Assembly (NCBI GenBank): GCA_002101905.1 | Contig: LQPU01000021.1 | Span: 62,001 to 126,000 of the forward strand | Reading direction: 5' to 3' | Length of the DNA stretch: 64,000 nt | DNA from: Mycobacterium shimoidei | GTDB taxonomy: Bacteria > Actinomycetota > Actinomycetes > Mycobacteriales > Mycobacteriaceae | Shown here: positions 1-10,381 of the stretch, one piece after another | Numbering within the stretch: position 1 is the stretch's first letter | Layout: each line of letters opens with the position of its first letter | The notes under the pieces: generated by a model | The model's database searches: none | What the model saw: only the letters and a program-made list of their open reading frames with translations | Told to the model about the DNA's origin: nothing | Program-made: the position numbers and the translations under genes

Positions 1-494
1 CTCAACACCCGCTCGGTGGTTTCGGCGACCGCGCAGAAGATCCCGCAGACCTCGCCGCCGCCGCCGATCATCGGGCCGTAGGTGAAGGTGAAAAACCGTT
101 CCTGCCGGCGGCCACCGGTCATGATCGGCAGCATCAAATCGTCGGACCAGGTCGCTTCGCCGGTGGTGATGACGCTGGTGAGCATCGGCTCGATCGGTTC
201 CCAGATGTCCCACCACACATACCGACCGCGCCGGCCCAGCGCCTCCGGGTGCTTGTCCCCCAGCAGCGGGATGTAGGCGTCGTTGTAGACCAGGAACAGA
301 TCTTGCGCGCCCAACCACAACACGATCGGGAACCCGGAGGTCAGCGCAACCGAGACCGCGGACCGCACTTCCACCGGCCAATCCTGGGGCGGACCCAAAG
401 GGTGGGCTTCCCAATCGAATTCGGCGAACCGCTGCCCCATTTCGCCACCCAGCTTGACCGCTGCGGCAAGATCCGGCGGCAGCGACGGTGTCAC
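1..494 (-). CDS. PAS-domain signalling protein, C-terminus beyond window
   Basis: Partial gene: the 5' end and about 164 codons lie here and the rest runs off the left edge. A GTG at 494 overlaps the stop of the upstream STAS gene (GTGA), so the two are translationally coupled. The visible protein looks like the N-terminal PAS module of hybrid sensor kinases or SpoIIE-type phosphatases, with DWEAHPLGPPQDWP near residue 30 and FLVYNDAYIPLLGDKHPEALG near residue 68. A PAS fold usually senses a small ligand or redox state. The output domain is not visible. Because the neighbour is an anti-sigma-factor antagonist, a SpoIIE-type phosphatase acting on it is a reasonable inference, but a histidine kinase is equally possible. 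Confidence 0.7.
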   Translation of the reverse strand, partial: MTPSLPPDLAAAVKLGGEMGQRFAEFDWEAHPLGPPQDWPVEVRSAVSVALTSGFPIVLWLGAQDLFLVYNDAYIPLLGDKHPEALGRRGRYVWWDIWEPIEPMLTSVITTGEATWSDDLMLPIMTGGRRQERFFTFTYGPMIGGGGEVCGIFCAVAETTERVL

Positions 495-862
495 GGCTTC
501 TGCTCGGAACCGCGTCCCTGCAGAGCGTCAGACAGCGTGCGATAAAGCTCGAGAACGCTGTCGAGGTTGGTCACTTCGATCGGCCGCACCACCAGGTCGT
601 TGTCGGCCACCACCCGCACCGACGTGCCCTCTTCGGCTCCCCGCCGGTGGCAATCCAGCACAGCGTTCAGACCCGCGCTGCCGAAGTAGGTCAACCCCTG
701 CAGATCGATCACGAGCAATCTCGCGGAGTGGGTTTCGGCCCGGTCTAACGCGTCATCGAGATTCGATACAAGCTGCTTGACAGTGCTGGAGTCCACCTCT
801 CCCTTGGCGTGCACGACCACCGCGTCCGGCAGCACTTCAGAATCGACCGCCAACAGTTCCAT
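491..862 (-). CDS. STAS-domain anti-sigma factor antagonist
   Basis: A 123-aa single-domain STAS protein of the SpoIIAA/RsbV type. It carries the typical core strand-loop VIDLQGLTYFGSAGL, in which Ser62 of FGSAGL is at the usual phosphorylation position. Proteins of this family bind and sequester an anti-sigma kinase when dephosphorylated, releasing an alternative sigma factor. The gene is third in a minus-strand run (MFS, PAS-ANTAR, STAS, PAS) and its stop overlaps the start of the next gene by 4 bases. The partner kinase is not adjacent. The MEDS-ATPase protein at 16244-17242 is one candidate in the window, without direct evidence. Confidence 0.85.
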   Translation of the reverse strand: MELLAVDSEVLPDAVVVHAKGEVDSSTVKQLVSNLDDALDRAETHSARLLVIDLQGLTYFGSAGLNAVLDCHRRGAEEGTSVRVVADNDLVVRPIEVTNLDSVLELYRTLSDALQGRGSEQKP

Positions 863-919
863 TCACTCACCCCACCTGGCTTCGTCCAAAGCGACCTTGA
901 GCCTAACCTGGCGTCCGAT

Positions 920-1600
920 CTAACTCTCGGGTTCTCTGCCCACCCTCTCGTGGATCGTCAGCAACAGGTGGTCGAATGCGCGCTGGACGTCGCCCGAAGA
1001 CGGCGGCAGAGTGCGCACTTCGCTGACCAATTGGTTGGCCAGTACCCGCAATTTGGTGTTGGTCTCTTGCGATCGCCACCGCAGCACTTCGAACGCTTGC
1101 TCACCGTTGATCCGGTAAATCGCCATCAGCACGCCCTTGGCCTGCTCGATGACTGCCCGTGCATCGAGCAGGTCGGGTAGCTCTTCGTCGAGAACTTCCT
1201 GGCGGGTTGCGTCGCGCCGCTGGTGCAACGTGCCGGTCAAGTCGATGTAGTAGCCCGCAGTGCCCACCACCGCGCCGATGTCATCGGTGATCCGATCCCC
1301 CACCACGATCGCGTCGTGGACGGCGCCGGCAGTGTCGACGAACCGGTGCCGGCTGGAAAACGACCGGCCGCCATGCAGCGCCTGGTCCAGAAGTTCCTGG
1401 ACGTGCGCCCGGTCGTCCGGATGTTTATGCGACAGCAGCAGTTCCGTCGTGGGCTCCACCGAGCCGGGTTCATAGCCGTGCATCCGGGCCACCTCGTCGG
1501 ACCACTCCCAGCGCTGCCCGACGAACCAGAACCGGAATCCACCCACTTCAGCGGCGTGATCGGTGTCGATCGACCTGCCGGTGTGGGCGGGGTGCTGCAT
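920..1600 (-). CDS. PAS and ANTAR domain regulator
   Basis: A 226-aa protein with an N-terminal PAS-3 type domain (about residues 20-120, with RWEWSDEVARMHGYEPGSVEP and HPDDRAHV) and a C-terminal ANTAR RNA-binding domain (about 140-205, with ARAVIEQAKGVLMAIYRINGEQAFEVLR). ANTAR proteins bind paired-hairpin RNA and relieve transcription termination. Here the likely trigger is whatever the PAS domain senses. The start ATG at 1600 lies 9 bases after the stop of the MFS gene, indicating co-transcription. The RNA target is unknown; I saw no obvious dual-hairpin ANTAR target in the immediate leader. Confidence 0.88.
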   Translation of the reverse strand: MQHPAHTGRSIDTDHAAEVGGFRFWFVGQRWEWSDEVARMHGYEPGSVEPTTELLLSHKHPDDRAHVQELLDQALHGGRSFSSRHRFVDTAGAVHDAIVVGDRITDDIGAVVGTAGYYIDLTGTLHQRRDATRQEVLDEELPDLLDARAVIEQAKGVLMAIYRINGEQAFEVLRWRSQETNTKLRVLANQLVSEVRTLPPSSGDVQRAFDHLLLTIHERVGREPES

Positions 1601-1609
1601 GACAAAAAA

Positions 1610-3355
1610 TCATTCCATTCGCGAGTCGACCCGGCCAAGGGGCAACACCTCGACGGCATATCGGCCCGGGGTCACCAACGAGGCCAGCGCACCCAGGACC
1701 ATCATCACCGCGGCCACGATGAAAACGACCGTCAACCCGGTGTGAAACGGCGCGGACAACAGCATCGGGAAGAACGTGTGCCCGGTGAGCACATCGGCGG
1801 CGACACCCGGATCCCGCAGCGCCCCCGACGGTCCGAGCAGCTCGGCGATCGGGTTGTAGCCGAGGAACGCCGCGAAAAGGCTGCCGACCGGCGGGGTGTG
1901 CGCCACCTGGTTGGCCACCGAGGCATCCACCCCCTGCTCCTGCAGCCCGGCGCTCATCGCGCCCGGTAGCGAGTTGGCCAGGCCGACAACCATCAACGAG
2001 AAGAACAGGCCGATCGACAGCGAAGTGCCCGCGTTGAAGAAGGTGGCCCGCACACCGGACGCCGAGCCACGTTGATCGGCCGGCACACTGGACATGATCA
2101 CCGCGGTGTTGGGTGCGGCGAAGATCCCGCCACCAAGCCCGTTGAGGAAAACCAGCGTCGCGAACACCCAGTAGCTGAAGTCCACCGGGATGATTGTCAA
2201 CACCACGAATGTGCCTGCCATCAAAAGCATTCCCCCGACGGTAAAAGGCCGGGCGCTGCGCCGGTCGGCCAGTGAACCGGCCAGCGGGCCGCCCAGCAAA
2301 AACCCCACCGTCATCGGCAAGAGGTAGATCCCGGACCACAGCGGAGTCGATTCGAAGCTGTAGCCGCGCAGCGGCAACCAGATGCCCTGCAGCCAGATGA
2401 TCAGCATGAACTGCAGCCCGCCGCGGCCGACGGAGGACATCAGGCCCGCGAAGTTGCCCATCCCGAACGCCGCTATCCGAAACAGCCGGATGTCGAGCAT
2501 GGGGTGTGTCACCCGCAACTCGACGACACAGAACGCCGCGATCACCAACACGCCGAACACCAGGGGACCCAACACCCACGGGTTCGTCCAGCCGGTCGAC
2601 GAAACACCGTGCGGCTGAATGCTGTACGTGATGCCGGTGAGCAGCGCGGTCAGTCCGAAACCGAACATCACGGTTCCGACCCAATCCACTTTGGCCCGGG
2701 TGATCTCCCCGAGCTCATGCAGCGAGCACACCGACCAGACGGTGCCCAGCACCCCGATCGGGACGCCCACCCAGAAGACGGCGCGCCAATCCCACTCCGA
2801 GAGCAACCCACCCACTAGCAGGCCGATGAACGAGCCGGCCACCGCCGCGACCTGGTTGATGCCCAACGCCATGCCACGCTGGTTGGCCGGAAACGCGTCA
2901 GTCAAAATCGCCGACGACGTCGCCATCAACATTGCGCCGCCGACGCCTTGCACCACCCGCCAACAGATCAGCCACAGCGCCCCGGCTTCGAGCCGGAACG
3001 GATCCAGCGCCAACGCGACGGCGGCGACGGTGAAGATGGCGAAGCCGAGGTTGTAGATGCGCACCCGGCCGTACATATCGCCGATCCGCCCGAAGAACAC
3101 CACCAGGACCGCGGTCACCAGCAGGTAACCCATCAGCATCCACAGCAGGTAGCTGACGTTGGCCGGATCCAGTGCGTCCAGCCCGATGCCGCGAAAGATC
3201 GCCGGCAGAGAGATCAAGACGATGGAGGCGTTGATCGTCGCCAACAACACCCCCACCGTGGTGTTCGACAGGGCGACCCATTTGTAGGACGGATGGTCGC
3301 GATCCACCGCCAAGCGGCGTCCCGTGGGAGCTGGCAATGGAGTTTCGGTGAACAC
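1610..3355 (-). CDS. MFS transporter, DHA2 (14-TM) family
   Basis: A 581-aa integral membrane protein with the length and hydrophobic pattern of 14-TM drug:proton antiporters. Family signatures are visible: INASIVLISLPAIF in TM1, a motif-A-like loop FFGRIGDMYGRVRIYNLGF after TM2, and RVVQGVGGAMLMATSSAIL in TM4. Likely an exporter of drugs or lipophilic metabolites; the substrate is unknown. A GTG at 3355 is the start. The gene heads the minus-strand signalling run and diverges from the TPP-riboswitch-controlled thiC gene. The spacer of under 200 bases holds both promoters. Confidence 0.88.
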   Translation of the reverse strand: MFTETPLPAPTGRRLAVDRDHPSYKWVALSNTTVGVLLATINASIVLISLPAIFRGIGLDALDPANVSYLLWMLMGYLLVTAVLVVFFGRIGDMYGRVRIYNLGFAIFTVAAVALALDPFRLEAGALWLICWRVVQGVGGAMLMATSSAILTDAFPANQRGMALGINQVAAVAGSFIGLLVGGLLSEWDWRAVFWVGVPIGVLGTVWSVCSLHELGEITRAKVDWVGTVMFGFGLTALLTGITYSIQPHGVSSTGWTNPWVLGPLVFGVLVIAAFCVVELRVTHPMLDIRLFRIAAFGMGNFAGLMSSVGRGGLQFMLIIWLQGIWLPLRGYSFESTPLWSGIYLLPMTVGFLLGGPLAGSLADRRSARPFTVGGMLLMAGTFVVLTIIPVDFSYWVFATLVFLNGLGGGIFAAPNTAVIMSSVPADQRGSASGVRATFFNAGTSLSIGLFFSLMVVGLANSLPGAMSAGLQEQGVDASVANQVAHTPPVGSLFAAFLGYNPIAELLGPSGALRDPGVAADVLTGHTFFPMLLSAPFHTGLTVVFIVAAVMMVLGALASLVTPGRYAVEVLPLGRVDSRME

Positions 3356-3450
3356 AAAACGCTTATGTTAGCTATACAAAGGACTCTGACCTAATTCTTT
3401 TCCGGCAGCCGGTACTGCCTGCGCTAGCCTGGGCAGCGTCCATAAATCCA

Positions 3451-6000
<2,550 letters not shown>

Positions 6001-6004
<4 letters not shown>

Positions 6005-6618
6005 ACCTCGAGCAGATCGACGGTGCCGCACACCGCCCCGACGGCACACCGTCTGGTGTGGTCGTGTTGACCCACGGCGCCGGCGGAAGCAGGGAATCCA
6101 TACTGCTGCAGCGTCTTTGCGATCAGTGGGCACAGCGCGGCTTTCTGGCGGTGCGCTACAACCTGCCCTACCGAAGACGTCGACCCAAAGGGCCCCCGTC
6201 GGGCTCGGCGGCCAACGACCGCGCCGGCATCGTCGAGGCGATAACCGTGTGCCGCAAACTCGCCGACGGCCCGTTGATAGCCGGCGGCCACTCCTACGGC
6301 GGCCGGCAGACGTCGATGGTAGTGGCTGCGCATGACGTTGCCGTGGATGTGCTGACGTTGTTCTCCTACCCGGTGCATCCGCCGGGTAAGCCAGAGCGGG
6401 CCCGTACCGAACATCTCCCGGAGATCACCGTGCCCACGGTCTTCACCCACGGCAGCTCGGATCCGTTCGGCACCATCGGCGAAGTGCGCGACGCCGCCGC
6501 GCTGATTCCCGCACCAACCGAAGTCGTCGAGATCGTCGGCGCCCGACACGATCTCGGGTCGAAGAACATCGATGTGCCGACATTGGCGGTGGATGCGGCA
6601 CTACGGCTGATCCGCTGA
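6001..6618 (+). CDS. Alpha/beta-hydrolase, KANL3/Tex30-like
   Basis: A 205-aa small alpha/beta hydrolase resembling M. tuberculosis Rv0421c. It has the oxyanion region VVVLTHGAGGSRES, the nucleophile elbow GGHSYGGRQTS, and late acid/base positions HGSSDPFG and GARHDL. The ATG at 6001 overlaps the thiD stop (ATGA), so it is made from the thiC riboswitch transcript. The substrate is unknown. A thiamine-related role is only suggested by position. Its last 18 bases overlap the tail of the convergent GAF-ANTAR gene. Confidence 0.85.
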
Positions 6619-7311
6619 CCGCCCGGCCCGTCTGACCACCTCAGTGGCAAGCTCGACCAGCTTGATGTTTCTGTCCTGGGATGCGCGACGAAGCACGTCG
6701 AAGGCATCGGTGTCGGAGATGTCATCGCGCACCATCAGCATCCCGATCGCCTTGCCGATTTCGCGGTTGCTGTCCAGGCCTCGCCGCAGCGTCGCCGCGT
6801 CCTGGCCATGCGCGGCAGCATGGGTGGCTACCGTGGCGAACGCAGCCAGCACGCTCGCCCGCTCTACCGACGTCTCGGTGAGGACACCGGGCGCATCGGA
6901 GAAGACGTTGAGCACACCGAGTGTCTCGCGATCGACCAACAACCGGCATCCCAGCGCACCGCGCACCGGTGTTTCGGCGATTACCCTCTTCGCCAGACTC
7001 GGCCACCGGTCGCTGGTGGCCAAATCCGTTTCCAGTTGGGCGTTCCGGTCATCGCAGGCGTTGACCCACGGTCCGTCGCCGAGCTCACGCGCGAGGGCGT
7101 CGATCTTGCGCGCAATGGCGTCGCTGGCCGCCGCCGTCTTGTAGGTGCCGTTACGGCGCAGCATCAAACTTGCCCGATCACAGCCCGGCACAATCAATGT
7201 GGCCGCCACACACACCGCGGCGTAGATCTCGGCCGGGGTCGAGCCCTCGTAGACGATGTCGGCCAGCGACGTGAACACCCTCGCCGGATTGACCTGCGTG
7301 CGCGATGCCAC
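6601..7311 (-). CDS. GAF and ANTAR domain regulator
   Basis: A 236-aa protein with an N-terminal GAF sensor (about residues 15-160, with GCDRASLMLRR and GALGCRLLVDRETLGVLNVF) and a C-terminal ANTAR domain (about 165-225, with GLDSNREIGKAIGMLMVRDD and DAFDVLRRASQDRNIKL). It should act as an RNA-binding antiterminator controlled by the GAF ligand. The ATG lies 9 bases downstream of the stop of a 53-aa acidic protein, so the two form an operon. The 3' end overlaps the convergent hydrolase gene by 18 bases. Confidence 0.88.
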   Translation of the reverse strand: MASRTQVNPARVFTSLADIVYEGSTPAEIYAAVCVAATLIVPGCDRASLMLRRNGTYKTAAASDAIARKIDALARELGDGPWVNACDDRNAQLETDLATSDRWPSLAKRVIAETPVRGALGCRLLVDRETLGVLNVFSDAPGVLTETSVERASVLAAFATVATHAAAHGQDAATLRRGLDSNREIGKAIGMLMVRDDISDTDAFDVLRRASQDRNIKLVELATEVVRRAGRSADQP

Positions 7312-7320
7312 GACGATGCC

Positions 7321-7482
7321 TCACAGCAGCCGCGGCAGTGGCACGCTGAGCCGTTGGTCGACCACGTCGGCAACGTCGGCCTCGGTGTCCGACTCGAAAT
7401 CCGCCGGCAGGTCTGCGGTCATGTCATCGTCGAAAACGTCGGCATATACGTAGTCGCGAACGTTGTCACTCAACTCCGTCAT
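7321..7482 (-). CDS. 53-aa acidic small protein coupled to GAF-ANTAR gene
   Basis: A short reading frame of 53 codons starting MTELSDNVRDYVYADVFDDD and ending VDQRLSVPLPRLL. A strong ribosome site (GAGGAG) precedes the ATG at 7482 by 5 bases. About a third of residues are Asp or Glu, giving a strongly acidic protein without a signal peptide or membrane segment. It precedes the GAF-ANTAR gene by 9 bases. I do not recognise a family. Possible roles, purely inferred, are a partner or inhibitor of the ANTAR protein, or a leader peptide that sets its translation. Confidence 0.7.
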   Translation of the reverse strand: MTELSDNVRDYVYADVFDDDMTADLPADFESDTEADVADVVDQRLSVPLPRLL

Positions 7483-7566
7483 GACTGCTCCTCACAGGGT
7501 CGCGATGGCCGATGCCGGGCGGCGGCGCAGGCGTACCTACGCCCCGCCGCCGCCCGTGCCGAATGG

Positions 7567-8022
7567 TCAGGCGTTGATGACCTCGTGTGCGGCTTTCTCG
7601 TCGAGGGCCTTGTGTCCGTTGTGCCCGTCGCCGCGATCGATGGTGATCTTGCGTGGCTTGGCGCGCTCTGCGACCGGGATCCTCAGGCGCAGAACTCCCT
7701 CGCGGTAGCTGGCCTGGATCTTGTCGGTCTCGAGGTTGTCACCGAGCACGAGTTGGCGGCTGAAGACGCCGCGGGGTCGCTCGGCGGCCAGCATGTCGCG
7801 ATTCGGATCGACGGTCGGACGCTCCGCCCGCACGGTCACCACATTGCGCTCGATGTCCAGATCCAGCGAGTCGTCCTGGATGCCCGGCAGATCGAACTCG
7901 ACGATGAATTCGTCGTCTTCACGCCAGGCGTCCATCGGCATCACCGCAGGACGGGCGGCGGTGCCCAAGACTTGCTGTGCGAATCGGTCGAGCTCACGGA
8001 ACGGGTCGGTACGCATCAACAT
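7567..8022 (-). CDS. Hsp20 small heat-shock protein, 18-kDa antigen type
   Basis: A 151-aa alpha-crystallin-domain chaperone closely resembling the 18-kDa antigens of M. leprae and M. avium (starts [20 protein letters not shown]). The alpha-crystallin domain spans about residues 38-135 and ends with the conserved [19 protein letters not shown] chose the ATG at 8022 because GGAGGTGA lies at correct spacing and the leprosy protein begins identically. A GTG at 8031 would overlap that ribosome site. The gene diverges from an HspR-like MerR regulator across a 145-base spacer with a perfect inverted repeat. It likely prevents aggregation of unfolded proteins in stress. Confidence 0.95.
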   Translation of the reverse strand: MLMRTDPFRELDRFAQQVLGTAARPAVMPMDAWREDDEFIVEFDLPGIQDDSLDLDIERNVVTVRAERPTVDPNRDMLAAERPRGVFSRQLVLGDNLETDKIQASYREGVLRLRIPVAERAKPRKITIDRGDGHNGHKALDEKAAHEVINA

Positions 8023-8083
8023 CGTTGTCACCTCCGACTCTCCAACTGTGTATCCCTGTCTACCAATAATCTATGTCGGTAGA

Positions 8084-8100
8084 GATATATTTCATATATC
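8084..8100. promoter_or_regulatory. Perfect inverted repeat in hsp18/merR spacer
   Basis: GATATAT and ATATATC form perfect 7-base arms around a 3-base centre (TTC). It lies between the divergent hsp18 and HspR-like genes, about 60 bases from each start, so it could serve as an operator or overlap a promoter for both. It does not resemble the HAIR sequence bound by classical HspR. A looser CTACC/GGTAG pair (8060-8064, 8078-8082) lies beside it. Confidence 0.5.
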
Positions 8101-8167
8101 ACTGTTACGATGGTAGTGCAACTGTGGTAAATAGATTTGCTGTGAGAACAGCCAGGGATGATGTTTT

Positions 8168-8521
8168 ATGACCGACCGATCCGACAGCAGCCCCGGCATG
8201 CCAGCCCCTGATCAGGGCGTCTACGGCATCTCCGTGGCCGCTGAACTGTCCGGGGTCGGCGTGCAGTCACTACGTCTTTACGAACGCCACGGGCTGCTGC
8301 GTCCGGCCCGGAGCGAGGGCGGCACTCGCCGCTACAGCGCCCAAGACTTGGCCAGATTGCGGCGGATCAGCGAGCTGGTAGCCGCCGGCGTCAACCTCGC
8401 GGGCATCGCCCGCATCCTTGACCTCGAAGACGACAACGCCGCCCTACACGAGATCAACCGCTCCCTGAGCGGCAAGCGCGGCACAACCGAATCGAGGCAG
8501 GACAAGGGCCCAAATCACTAG
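8168..8521 (+). CDS. MerR-family, HspR-like transcriptional regulator
   Basis: A 117-aa winged-helix MerR protein. The DNA-binding domain covers about residues 18-90 with GISVAAELSGVGVQSLRLYERHGLL and GTRRYSAQDLARLRRISELV. GVNLAGIARILDLEDDNAAL matches the corresponding part of HspR. The C-terminal part is short, with no cysteines for metal binding. The position, divergent from hsp18, argues that it controls that heat-shock gene and itself. The start ATG at 8168 fits; a ribosome site is weak. Confidence 0.88.
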   Translation: MTDRSDSSPGMPAPDQGVYGISVAAELSGVGVQSLRLYERHGLLRPARSEGGTRRYSAQDLARLRRISELVAAGVNLAGIARILDLEDDNAALHEINRSLSGKRGTTESRQDKGPNH

Positions 8522-8587
8522 GTCATGGATACCATCAGCCATACCAGGGAACACATTCGTTGCGACCGGCGGCGGCCGGGCCAGCAA

Positions 8588-8603
8588 CTTACTTTGGAGT
8601 AAG
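8588..8603. promoter_or_regulatory. Inverted repeat overlapping ribosome site of monooxygenase gene
   Basis: CTTACT and AGTAAG are perfect 6-base arms around TTGG, ending two bases before the ATG at 8606. The Shine-Dalgarno GGAG is inside the repeat. It could be a TetR-type operator placed on a short leader, or an RNA hairpin that hides the ribosome site. Confidence 0.45.
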
Positions 8604-8605
8604 AT

Positions 8606-10096
8606 ATGTCCGTGAGCACGGAGCAGTACGACGTCCTCGTCGTCGGGGCGGGCTTCGGTGGCATCGGCGCGGCGATCCAGCTCAAGCGACTCGGATACGA
8701 CAATATCGTCATCCTCGACCGCGAGGACGATCTAGGCGGCACCTGGTACGTCAACCACTATCCCGGCCTGGCGGTCGACATCCCGTCGACCACCTACGCG
8801 TACTGGTTCGAGCCCTACCCGTACTGGTCCCGACTGTTCGCGACCGGCCCAGAGCTCAAGCGATACGCCGACCACGTCGCCGACAAGTACGACGTGCGCC
8901 GCCACATCCGGTTCAACACCACAGTTGAGAGTGCCCACTGGGACGAGGAAAAGCAGGTATGGCGGGTGACGCTGGCCGACGGGCAAACGCTCGTCACGCG
9001 CTTTCTGATCACTGCGACCGGCTTCCTCTCCCAGCCGCACACCCCGGACATTCCTGGTATCACCGACTTCGGCGGCAAGGTCGTCCACACCACCGCGTGG
9101 GACCACAGCTACGACTTCCACGGCCGGCGGGTCGGTTTGATCGGCACCGGAGCCACCGCGATCCAACTGATCCCGGAGCTGGCGAAGACGGTGGCCGACC
9201 TGACGGTGTACCAGCGCACCGCGATCTGGGTGGCGCCGAAGGTGGATTTCCCGATCCCGCCCGTCGTGCAGCGGCTTTTCGCCCGGGTTCCGCTCACCCA
9301 GCGGGCGCTGCGATGGGTGACCGACAGCATGCTCGAGTTCACCACGGTGACCGCCGTACTGAACTATCGCTACTTTCGGCGGCTGTCGGTCGCGGGCATG
9401 GACGTGTGCAAGATGCACCGTTTCGCACAGGTTCGCGACAAAGAGCTGCGGCGCAAGCTGACACCTGACTATGACCTGGGCTGCAAACGCCCGAGTTGGT
9501 CCAACGACTACTACCGCAGCTTCACCAAACCACATGTGCACCTTGAGACGGCCGGCATCGAGCGGATTGACCCCGACGGCATCGTCACCAAGGACGGACG
9601 CAAAGCCGTCATCGACGCTCTGGTGCTGGCAACCGGATTCGATCTGTGGGATGCAAACTTCCCCGCGATTGAGGTGGTCGGGCGCCACGGTCGCAACCTT
9701 GGTAAGTGGTGGCGGGAGCACAAGTTCCAGGCCTACCAGGGCGTGTCGATTCCGTACTTCCCCAATTTCCTAAGCTTGGCCAGCCCGTATGCCTTCGCAG
9801 GGCTGTCGTTCTTCAACACCATGGAATACCAAATGCGGCACATGGGCCGGCTATTCGGTGAGGTCAAGCGCAGGGGCGCAACTACATTCGAGGTGACCGA
9901 AGACGCGAATGCCCGCTTCCTGGAGCGCATGAACCGCAAGCTGGACAACTCGGTGTTCTACACCGGCGACTGCGCCACATCGCGGTCTTACTATTTCAAC
10001 CACAGCGGCGAGGCGACGCTGCTACGTCCCACCTCGGTACGCAACGCCGTGCGAGAAGGGTCACGATTCCCATTGAGCGATTACGCGATTGCCTAA
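8606..10096 (+). CDS. Flavin-containing (Baeyer-Villiger type) monooxygenase
   Basis: A 496-aa FAD/NADPH monooxygenase. GAGFGGIGAAIQLK (residues 13-26) is the FAD Rossmann motif, FGGKVVHTTAWD (about residues 152-163) is the Baeyer-Villiger fingerprint FxGxxxHTxxW, and GTGATAIQLIPELA (about 172-185) is the NADPH motif. LATGFD lies near the C-terminal third. Such enzymes oxidise ketones to esters or lactones, or sulphides to sulphoxides. It resembles Rv0892-type proteins. It is followed after 9 bases by a small membrane protein. A two-domain TetR regulator is encoded convergently and may control it. Confidence 0.92.
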   Translation: MSVSTEQYDVLVVGAGFGGIGAAIQLKRLGYDNIVILDREDDLGGTWYVNHYPGLAVDIPSTTYAYWFEPYPYWSRLFATGPELKRYADHVADKYDVRRHIRFNTTVESAHWDEEKQVWRVTLADGQTLVTRFLITATGFLSQPHTPDIPGITDFGGKVVHTTAWDHSYDFHGRRVGLIGTGATAIQLIPELAKTVADLTVYQRTAIWVAPKVDFPIPPVVQRLFARVPLTQRALRWVTDSMLEFTTVTAVLNYRYFRRLSVAGMDVCKMHRFAQVRDKELRRKLTPDYDLGCKRPSWSNDYYRSFTKPHVHLETAGIERIDPDGIVTKDGRKAVIDALVLATGFDLWDANFPAIEVVGRHGRNLGKWWREHKFQAYQGVSIPYFPNFLSLASPYAFAGLSFFNTMEYQMRHMGRLFGEVKRRGATTFEVTEDANARFLERMNRKLDNSVFYTGDCATSRSYYFNHSGEATLLRPTSVRNAVREGSRFPLSDYAIA

Positions 10097-10105
10097 AGGA
10101 GCGCA

Positions 10106-10381
10106 ATGTCACGCAAGAGCAACCGGCTAGCACGCTTCTCGGGTCTGGCGTTGGCCGGTGCCGGGGTGTCTCATTTCACGAGTCCGCAGTTGTGGGAGCC
10201 GATCGTCAAGCCGATGTTCCCGCGCGGCACCCGCCAGCACATCTACACCAACGGTGGGATCGAGACCGCGCTGGGGTTGAGTTTCAGTTCCCGGCGGACC
10301 CGCAGCCTGGCCATCGTCGGGTTGATCGGCTACGCCGCATACCTGGTAGGCACGGCTATTCGCAACAGCCAAACAGCGTAG
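10106..10381 (+). CDS. Small membrane protein downstream of monooxygenase
   Basis: A 91-aa protein with an N-terminal hydrophobic stretch (about residues 10-25), the central HFTSPQLWEPIVKPMFPRGTRQHIYTNGGIETALGL and a second membrane segment (about 67-84, LAIVGLIGYAAYLVGTAI). This pattern is seen in DoxX-like small mycobacterial membrane proteins. The ATG lies 9 bases after the monooxygenase stop, so it is co-transcribed. Function unknown. The last 26 bases overlap the tail of the convergent TetR gene. Confidence 0.75.
   Translation: MSRKSNRLARFSGLALAGAGVSHFTSPQLWEPIVKPMFPRGTRQHIYTNGGIETALGLSFSSRRTRSLAIVGLIGYAAYLVGTAIRNSQTA

Noticed and set aside
1223..1969. Plus-strand open frame across the PAS-ANTAR and MFS genes
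   Set aside because: Overlaps two well-supported minus-strand genes and shows only biased composition.
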